Of a stretch of DNA of 64,000 nucleotides, positions 49,604-64,000 are shown in pieces (position 1 is the stretch's first letter; each line of letters begins with the position of its first letter). The position numbers and the translations under genes are program-made. A model generated the notes under the pieces. It saw only the letters and a program-made list of their open reading frames with translations. It did no database searches and was not told the DNA's origin. The DNA lies in the NCBI GenBank assembly GCA_003991915.1, contig RQTK01000149.1, positions 423,495-487,494 of the forward strand, written 5' to 3'. This stretch comes from Elysia chlorotica. Its lineage: Eukaryota; Mollusca; Gastropoda; Plakobranchidae.

Positions 49604-52600
49604 CTCTCTCTCTCCCTCTCTCTCTATCTCTGATATTACCAGTTGGCTTCAGGATAGGGCCTAATGAGTATCTATTTTCTCTGACCTGACTAATTGGCGT
49701 TAATGTGAATTGGACAATAATGTAACACTTTCGGCTGACCACACATCACTACCTGAGGTAATAAAGCTGTCTAATCCATCTGTCGACCGCTATCTTTCCA
49801 CAGTCGGAGTGCGAGGACTGGATCCACACGGCCCAAATTCTCATGTCCCAACTGACGGGAGATTCCATCGAGGAGCTTTTCCCCGTTCGTGCGTCCACGA
49901 CGCTAACCAAGGCAACCACTCCGTCATTGCACCAAGACAGGGTAGCTTTTAATGATCGCGAGAGACTAGAGAGCTCTGCCACCCAACAAGAGGTAGGAAA
50001 TTAAACTATCTATAGTGTTCTGCTATCTCTCTTTACAAGTGTATAAAAAAAAAAATAAAATTTTTTTTTAAAAAGCACAACTAGCAATTAAATTAGCACC
50101 CCCTCCCCCCAAAACTACAACAACAAAGAAACAGCAAACAAACAACCAAAAACAAAACAAAAAATTATTAGTTTAAACAGAAAAAAATTATTCTGATAAA
50201 CTGCTGTGCAAAAGAATTTACAATTTATTCTTTCATAAGAGTGGAGACCAAAACAAAAATGTACAAAAAATAATCACAACTAAAATGACTCCAACAAAAA
50301 ATTACTGAACTTAAAAAAATATAACGAATTTGCCCCTGTCCTACTCCTTCCCTCCTCCCACCCTTCATTCATTCCCTCGTTCCACTTTACCCAGACCAGC
50401 GTCCAGAAAGACGGAGGGGACGACGGTGTCGATGCAGATACTCAGGAGGTCAAGGTCACAGAGTCTCAGCCGGAGACACAGCCGTCTGGTTCGGAGACAG
50501 AAAGCCAGGCGGAGGAGGAAACTCAGAAACAGGTCAGCTGCTCTATCTTAATACTGATGTTCCACCGCTTCAAAACCAATGATTGGGAAAAAATTGAGTT
50601 GTCCTATTTTCCCCTACAGGTTTGGTCGGTGTCAGTATATTGTGACTGGGTGAGACAGGAGTCATGGTATCCTCTCACTGTCTCTCTGTTGCTGCACATA
50701 AAATTGTTAGGCATCACAATTTAGCCTAGAAAATAGTGCTAGGGGTGAACGTTAAGTAACTAACTCAACCCCATCGCTTTAATTTCCATCTGCGTAGCAA
50801 TTTCACTATCACAGTCTAGATCTAGTTCCAGTTCAGAATTAGCCTTGAAAAAGACAAGATTGTTATATCAGGAAAAGTTGTAAAAATATAGACAATGTTA
50901 GGGTTAGTAACTGAACTGGGTTAGTATAATAATTGCACCATTATAAAGTTAGTTTAAATAATTCTGGGAATATTTTCTGCTCTGATCTCTGTATTGAAGG
51001 ATTCCGTGGGCAAGTCTGGCTTGCAACAAGACTCATTTTGTAAGATACTTAATAGAGTTGCCCTTTAAAATGCCCAAAAAGATAATGCCAACACCCCCTC
51101 CCTCCCCCCAAAAAAAATCTTCTGTTGATGATCATACAATACTGTTACAAGATGAATACAAATCCCTTAAAACAGCTTGAATCTTTGACTTCACTCATCC
51201 AAAGACTAAGCAGGACTATACAATATTTTGACTACAGTCATTATTAAACAAGAGGGTAGAAACTATATTTTAAACTGTAGGGCGATGTTGTTTTAATCTT
51301 TTTTTTGTCAAAAATGCAATATTCGTTTAGTTCAGATTAAACGTAATTTGTTATGCCATAAAGAAATATTTTTTTTCATTTACCTTTGTTTATTCTGTGT
51401 GTGTGTGTCTGGGCATGACAGGAAGCTAAGAAATCTCCTAAGCCCGTGACACCTGCCCCGCCCATGGAGGAGAAGGGAGACAAGATAGAAGTTCTGGGCC
51501 GAGACGCCAACACACACCGACAGACGTTTGATGTTAACGCTGCACAGGTAAGTCTGCTGAAGGTTTTATTACCCCCCAAAAATACCTTTACAATCATAAA
51601 TGGATTTCATGTCAATAAAGATTGTTATACTTAGTCAACTGCAGTCGAACATTTGCTATGACTGTTTTCCATATTTCTCTGTTCTCTACCTCTTGCTGGC
51701 AAGGTTTTCTCCAGGTATGCCTGTGTCCTCTGCAAGTTGTCTGACATATGTTCTTTGCTACCTTCCCACGGTTCTTTATCCATGCTAGTATAAGTTATGG
51801 ATAAATAAAACCTATGTAAAATTCTAAAAAAAGTATTTCTTAAAAACTTTGCAATGCTGTTGTGGTATTTAGAGATAAATACCTAGAAGTGCTATGTTGA
51901 AAAGAATAATATCAGGTGAAATCAGAGGAAATAGAAAACTAGTAATTCTCTCCTGGATCAAAATTAGAAGGATTGAGTGAAACCTTCAGGCATTTCCTAG
52001 GATGACCAGTTTCCTGGTTTGTCCGTAACATCCACATATACATAACTAATGGAACTTCAAATCCTAATGTAAATAACCGTGGAGTGTGTATCTGTACCCC
52101 CAGGCTCTGGCCCATGTCCCAGTGAACCCCGGAGTGGAAGGCTCGCCCGACACCAAGAAAGCTTTTGAGGCTCTGGCAGCCGTGCAGAATCTACAGACCC
52201 AGCTCATGTGAGTGGCGAGTGTTATAGGGAAGGGTCAGTCTGTCAGGGGGACAGAGAGGGAGGGAGGGAGGGAGGGGGAGAGGGAGGGAGAGGGAGAGAG
52301 AGAGAGACAGCAGGCTGACAAACATACAGACAGACAGAGACAACATAAACTGAGACAAAAATAGATAAATGAGATAGAACAAGGAAAGGACCATGAAATC
52401 TGTACTTCAATACAATTCACCAACATAATAATAGTAATAATAATAATACATGACATGAATACTTAGCATTAGTTTTGGAAAAAGTCCCATAGCGATTACA
52501 TCAAATTAGGCTAGTTTTAGGAAAAAAAAAATTGTTTAAAAAATTGTATAGAATGCATAAGACAAACAAATTGATACATTGTGTATAGGCTAGCATTTAT

Positions 52601-53784
52601 GCGGAAAGCAATACAAGTAAAACAGTTTTGAAAATTGGACAGCTGTAACATGTTTAATCTTATTAGTATGGTTAGGGAAATTTTCAAACTAATAGCTTTG
52701 AAATGATAGTAGAAATTAAAAATCAATACAATGTCATGTACTTTACAGTCAAAACTTAAACAAAAGGTTAGTAATTGCATTAAGAAATTCATGCTCAAAA
52801 ACCTTTATCTATAGCTAAAAAGATAAGAATGGTAATACATAAGCATTATTAATAGAAATTAAAAAAAAAACGCCAATCTATCTCATCATCAGTGCTACAG
52901 AGGAACGGGCTGTGGTGGCTGAGGAACGCGCCTTTGAAGCAGAAGAATCAGTGGTCCAGCTGGAGGAGACAATTCGGGCTCTACAGAAAGAACTTCAGCA
53001 GTTTAAGGTACTGGTTTGCTACAGGTTTTTAGACACTTTCTTACAAGTACATCCACTATCTTATAGCATTGGATCGTATGCTAGGGTTATCTTAATTTCT
53101 AGCTATACCCTTAGCAATATATACACAAAGATTGAATTTTTTTTGTGCTATAAATTTATGAGCTTTTATTGTTAAAATTAGGATAAAGTTTCTTTAGTGG
53201 TAATAATTAAAAAAAACCTTCACTAGAAGTTAGCAATACACTGGCCATTAAAAAAAGTGAGACCAGAAAGATTATCTTTATAATACTTATATAGGACGTC
53301 TTAAGACTAAACAACATGCACTAGTCACATAAATCATGAGGGTTCTTGAAAGTCTAGACACGATCGCCCTACAACAATCAACAATTTACGGATCAGCCCA
53401 GGCAAGCAAGCCTGTATACACCTCAGCAGACAGGCCATGAGTCAAATCTTTTTTCATTGAATCAAAACTACCCTGGAATGATCTTTATCTCAGGTCATAG
53501 TGTCTTGTTTTGTTTTGTGAAGGAGAATCTTTTAAATGATCCCCACTTTGTTTCTCTGATGTCCATTAAACCTCTGTTTCCCCATGTCTCTCTTTATTGA
53601 TCAGTCTACTGGAGACACGGCCAATCCTTCCCAGCAGGCCACACCAGCCCCTGCGACAGAGCCAGCCACCACCGCCCCCAGCCCGGCAAAGACGGAGTCG
53701 CCTCGCACGGCCACCGAGGGCAAGGAAGAGAAAAGCGGCAGGAAGTCCGGCCGATCCAGCAGCAAGTCCTCCAAGAAAAAATAA
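27060..53784 (+). CDS. AXDND1: Axonemal dynein light chain domain-containing protein 1, complete
   Basis: Twenty-seven coding exons join in phase to about 1,084 aa; human AXDND1 is about 1,012. Exons: 27060-27150, 27282-27454, 27942-28042, 28972-29080, 29580-29665, 29862-29918, 30418-30529, 31379-31453, 32688-32782, 33576-33668, 35626-35692, 36038-36196, 37111-37239, 38285-38424, 38824-38905, 39419-39601, 42517-42568, 42962-43178, 47620-47713, 48210-48400, 48756-48852, 49804-49992, 50395-50532, 51422-51547, 52104-52207, 52893-53007, 53605-53784. Exons 15-16 have a second copy at 40481-40562 and 41041-41223. ATG 27060 has a strong CACC context. The dynein light-chain-like domain (about residues 200-400) shows '[20 protein letters not shown]', '[20 protein letters not shown]' and '[20 protein letters not shown]'. 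Upstream are '[12 protein letters not shown]' and '[14 protein letters not shown]'. The rest is mostly coiled coil, with a Thr/Pro/Lys-rich tail. Vertebrate AXDND1 acts in sperm flagella; a similar role here is inference. Confidence 0.92.
28105..28352 (-). mobile_element. tRNA-derived SINE copy, reverse, well preserved
   Basis: Minus-oriented body from CTAGGGAGTCCTATACGGCG through 'CTTACGTCTGACAAATTTAT', 'CTGTCTCAGCCAGTCACATT' and 'ATACTGACACGACCCAACCA', with a tRNA-like head at about 28,290-28,350. The longest copy of the family seen in this window. Lies in AXDND1 intron 3. Confidence 0.75.
29151..29233. repeat. (GA)n microsatellite
   Basis: About 40 GA units in AXDND1 intron 4. Ser/Leu-repeat frames on the other strand are artefacts. 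Confidence 0.97.
31516..31751. repeat. Two (AAT)n arrays around an 83-bp unit
   Basis: (AAT/GAT)n at about 31,516-31,586 and pure (AAT)n at about 31,676-31,751 flank the first copy of an 83-bp direct repeat. All lie in AXDND1 intron 8. Confidence 0.9.
31592..31674 (+). repeat. 83-bp direct repeat, copy 1
   Basis: Begins CGAGCTTAACGGTACATG and ends CGCTTCCCCTTTTCT. Differs from the copy at 32,590-32,672 by a single base. The interval between copies holds an (AAT)n tract, dispersed repeat sequence and a foldback element. Confidence 0.95.
32090..32233. mobile_element. MITE-like foldback element
   Basis: Terminal inverted repeats TCATACGGTGTGTCC (32,090-32,104) and GGACACACCGTTATGA (32,218-32,233) match over about 15 bp with one extra T. 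Inside, TAGAACACAA and TTGTGTTCTA form a second hairpin (about 32,123-32,149). At 144 bp, non-coding and AT-rich, it fits a miniature inverted-repeat DNA transposon. Superfamily not assigned. Confidence 0.6.
32590..32672 (+). repeat. 83-bp direct repeat, copy 2, abutting AXDND1 exon 9 acceptor
   Basis: Same 83 bp as 31,592-31,674 with one change. It ends 15 bases before the exon 9 acceptor (exon starts 32,688), so part of it may serve as branch-point or pyrimidine-tract sequence. Confidence 0.95.
33904..33992 (+). repeat. Direct repeat flanking the antisense LINE, left copy
   Basis: TATCTGTTATGTTATTTTTG, then GGGCCTTATTTC, a CTT-rich stretch and (CTC)n. A close copy lies at about 35,382-35,460 on the other side of the LINE. 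Confidence 0.85.
33993..35381 (-). mobile_element. 5'-truncated LINE with zinc-finger-like segment, antisense in AXDND1 intron 10
   Basis: Read on the minus strand: reverse transcriptase from '[20 protein letters not shown]' and '[20 protein letters not shown]' through '[13 protein letters not shown]' and 'DLYADDLVI' (catalytic box). Then come '[17 protein letters not shown]', a Cys/His finger '[22 protein letters not shown]', '[13 protein letters not shown]' and '[12 protein letters not shown]', to a stop near 34,022. The 3' end is followed by a short (GAT)n tail (on its own strand). One frame disruption lies after the YADD box. It lacks the endonuclease and so cannot be autonomous. Confidence 0.88.
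35382..35462 (+). repeat. Direct repeat flanking the antisense LINE, right copy
   Basis: TTATCTGTTATG, then a longer T run, GGGCCTTATTTCTTTTTC, CTTATTCTT and (CTC)n, ending in a C-rich run. Matches the left copy except for small length differences. Confidence 0.85.
36630..36790 (-). mobile_element. SINE fragment, reverse, diverged
   Basis: Contains 'TTCTGATTCAGCCAGTATGA' and 'AGGGGACAGAACTTGAGACC', which match the family body reversed. The tRNA-like head is poorly preserved. AXDND1 intron 12. Confidence 0.45.
37300..37395 (-). mobile_element. SINE body fragment
   Basis: 'CACTATACAGGCTATGTTGT' followed by 'GGCTAATATCTGACAATTTT' corresponds to the end of the SINE body in reverse. Only about 90 bp remain. 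Confidence 0.45.
38702..40368 (+). repeat. 1.65-kb tandem duplication in AXDND1, unit A (exons 15-16)
   Basis: Runs from GAGAGCCAGGCTGAGGTGT to the TTCTCTAGAGAG near 40,360, covering exon 15 (38,824-38,905), exon 16 (39,419-39,601) and intron sequence. The tract at 39,125-39,385 is itself made of short imperfect repeats built round 'TGTAAATGTCTTCTGT'. Confidence 0.95.
40361..42233 (+). repeat. 1.65-kb tandem duplication in AXDND1, unit B (exons 15' and 16')
   Basis: Second copy, with exon 15' at 40,481-40,562 and exon 16' at 41,041-41,223, both keeping AG acceptors and GT donors. It is about 200 bp longer than unit A because of a SINE insertion (41,380-41,600). Exon 15' shows three and exon 16' two base changes, all synonymous. 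Confidence 0.95.
41380..41600 (-). mobile_element. tRNA-derived SINE copy, reverse, present only in duplication unit B
   Basis: Body 'GTCCTAAGACTGAAGTCTAA', 'TTCTGTCTCAGCTGTTCACA' and 'TTATACTGACACAGACCCAA', with the tRNA-like head read on the minus strand as 'AAGTGGCGGAGCATTGGTCT' and 'CCTAATCGGGAGGTCTC'. Absent from the matching place in unit A. Confidence 0.75.
43179..47619 (+). other. Large AXDND1 intron 18, nothing recognised
   Basis: About 4.4 kb of AT-rich sequence with A-rich tracts and CTGT-rich patches near 45,290-45,380. No SINE, LINE or extra exon could be supported by eye. Confidence 0.55.
49565..49632. repeat. (CT)n microsatellite
   Basis: CT array with CCCC interruptions, in AXDND1 intron 21. 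Confidence 0.95.
50608..50775 (+). mobile_element. SINE body, 5'-truncated
   Basis: 'GTCGGTGTCAGTATATTGTG' then 'ACTGGGTGAGACAGGAGTCA' and 'TTGCTGCACATAAAATTGTT', matching the family body in sense orientation. The tRNA-like head is missing. Confidence 0.65.
52248..52312. repeat. (GGGA)n/(GA)n purine tract
   Basis: Purine-only array in AXDND1 intron 25, passing into CAGACAGA-rich sequence. Confidence 0.9.
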
Positions 53785-54480
53785 AAACTTTGAAGGCACC
53801 AAGCGTTAAAATCTGTGATAAAATCTGACTGCTGACACCCTGCCTTTATTAGTAATTGATATTTACATGTAAAGAATTTGTTAATAATATTTTTTTATTT
53901 AGCATAATTTTAGAGAATTTATCCATGATATATATAATAATTTGATCATTATACACATTTTCAATATGTTTTAAAAGGAATTTAAATGCACAAACAATAT
54001 ACATTTTTTTCCTCATAAGTATAAGTTGAGAAAAATTTTGAAAGAATTTGAACTGTCCAAACGTAAACCTTAGTTTGAGTTTAATTCTTTTTGGAATGAC
54101 CGTTCACTTACAGGATGAAAGAAATTGAATTTGCCATATACATATAATATGAATCAACAGTTACTGCTGGTATCTGTTTAAATGTGTTTTTTTAAATAAA
54201 GCTGTCATATACATAAGGGAAAGGATGAAAATTAGATTCAACTGTTCCTATAAACTTCGAAAATACAGAGCACTGTTTTGAGAGTTGAATACTCAGTACT
54301 GTGTTAGCACCGTTGAACAACCAAAAATGAGCTGAGTATTCTGTAGATTCTGAGCACTGTTGATTGCCTGTTACAGTGTTGACTCCAAGAAGAAATTATT
54401 GTAGAAATTTGTGATTGTCTTTTCTGTCACTCTCATCCAACTTCAGAGGAATAAAAGAAATTTACGATACTCTACAAACC
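53785..54480 (+). other. Presumed AXDND1 3' UTR with poly(A) signals
   Basis: AT-rich sequence after the stop, with AATAAA at 54,195-54,200 and 54,450-54,455. The next gene is convergent, so transcription of AXDND1 probably ends here. Confidence 0.55.
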
Positions 54481-54512
54481 TCTTTGTTATTGCTTTATTG
54501 AGTAATAAAGAT

Positions 54513-54514
54513 TA

Positions 54515-54548
<34 letters not shown>

Positions 54549-54588
54549 AACAACAACAACAACAACAAAAATATCACCACACCACCAC

Positions 54589-54645
<57 letters not shown>
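54513..54645. repeat. Compound (ACA)n-(CAT)n array
   Basis: An (ACA)n block (about 54,513-54,568) is joined to a (CAT)n block (about 54,583-54,645) in the convergent intergenic interval. Confidence 0.95.
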
Positions 54646-55097
54646 TTTTTTAAAATAAACACGCAACAAGCATATCGTTTATACTTTTATCATTAAAAAA
54701 AAGAGAACACATTTAATCATAGACTAAATGAGTTTTTTATTTTGGATAATTACAATAACTAATACCATTATCATTGGAATGTTATTGTGTAAATCGTTTC
54801 ATTAGAAAATAATGAATTGAATTATTACAAGTTAAATACTTTTTACAAGTTAGAAGAAAAAAAGTAAAGGGTAGTGTGAGCCCCTCGCGCGCAGGCTGAA
54901 CTTCCAAAGTATGGACTTGGTATGACGGTCACATGACATCCGAGCTTAGCCTGTGACAAGCTAATAATGGCTTCTCAGTAGACGAACCTCCTTAGATTAT
55001 GAACCACGATGCTCTTATTCTCGTCTCTCTCTGTTGATCTCGCTGTGGTCGCTTCATGGCTTAGCCATAGATCATAGATTTAGTGACACTCTCTAAT

Positions 55098-63567
<8,470 letters not shown>

Positions 63568-63957
63568 CTGGCGGGGTGGGGTTGGCGAGGGTTGGATGGG
63601 GGTGGAGGTGGAGGGGAGGAGGATAAGTTAAGATAAGATAAATTTTTCTCATTTACAAGGGAAAATTCGGTTGGATATTCCAGCAAAAGCAATAATCTTG
63701 ACATTGTCTTGACAACATCAATGAATTAAAAAGTATAAGCATTAACACCATGCTCACCATCTCTCTCTATTTGTGACTCCAATGAGTTTTGAGATGCATT
63801 AAATAAAATCAGTACGGTTAAAACTAAACATTATATAAAACACTTCTTTTGATTATTTGTAGATTTAAAAAATTAATACTCCATTTGTAATAAAAAACCC
63901 ACTTAACGTTCTTCGTTTTATGTAAGAAAAATCCCAAGTGAAATCACCCAATCAGAA

Positions 63958-64000
63958 AAAAATAAAATGTCCCCATCGGGGTCTGAACCGAGGAATATCG
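63958..64000 (-). mobile_element. tRNA-like SINE head at the window edge, partial
   Basis: On the minus strand ATTCCTCGGTTCAGACCCCG has a good B box (GGTTCAGACCC), followed by a T-rich body end. Truncated by the window, so a true tRNA cannot be fully excluded. Confidence 0.4.

Overview
The window looks like nuclear DNA of a mollusc, most likely a gastropod. The grounds are AT-rich introns, abundant GA/CT and AAT/CAA microsatellites, a dispersed tRNA-derived SINE family, decayed LINEs, and metazoan multi-exon genes including a Cys-loop receptor exon and an NRF-6-like acyltransferase. The species assignment is inference. No retrovirus-like, LTR or capsid-bearing element was recognised. All gene models were built by hand from reading frame, splice-site and phase agreement; no database search was run.

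Layout. 1-1,600: one 5' exon of a nicotinic-type Cys-loop receptor (+) whose exon end and splice donor are repeated three times at 97-bp spacing. 1,600-15,350: mostly repeats (SINEs, two LINE remnants, microsatellites) with no convincing continuation of the receptor. 15,721-20,160: complete four-coding-exon LRAT/NlpC-P60 fold protein (+), with a LINE remnant in its first coding intron. 22,752-25,477: SURF2 (-), five exons, with a reading-frame conflict in the last one. 27,060-53,784: AXDND1 (+), a complete 27-exon axonemal/sperm flagellar gene of about 1,084 residues. It is head-to-head with SURF2 and contains a 1.65-kb tandem duplication of two coding exons. 55,098-63,567: NRF-6-like integral membrane acyltransferase (-), ten exons, 5' end beyond the window, convergent with AXDND1.

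The most striking pattern is repeated local tandem duplication of exon ends or whole exons, in three of the five genes. In AXDND1 the copied exon pair differs only at synonymous sites, and the phases forbid using both full pairs in series, which fits mutually exclusive splicing but could also be two alleles assembled in tandem. In the acyltransferase gene, 76-bp units carrying an exon end plus its splice donor are arrayed in the next intron, a partial copy of another exon lies in an intron, two introns appear to be GC-AG, and the active-site His expected in the first membrane segment reads as Asp.

The genes share no obvious pathway. SURF2 (ribosome biogenesis-related) and AXDND1 (flagellar) probably share a roughly 1.6-kb intergenic promoter region.
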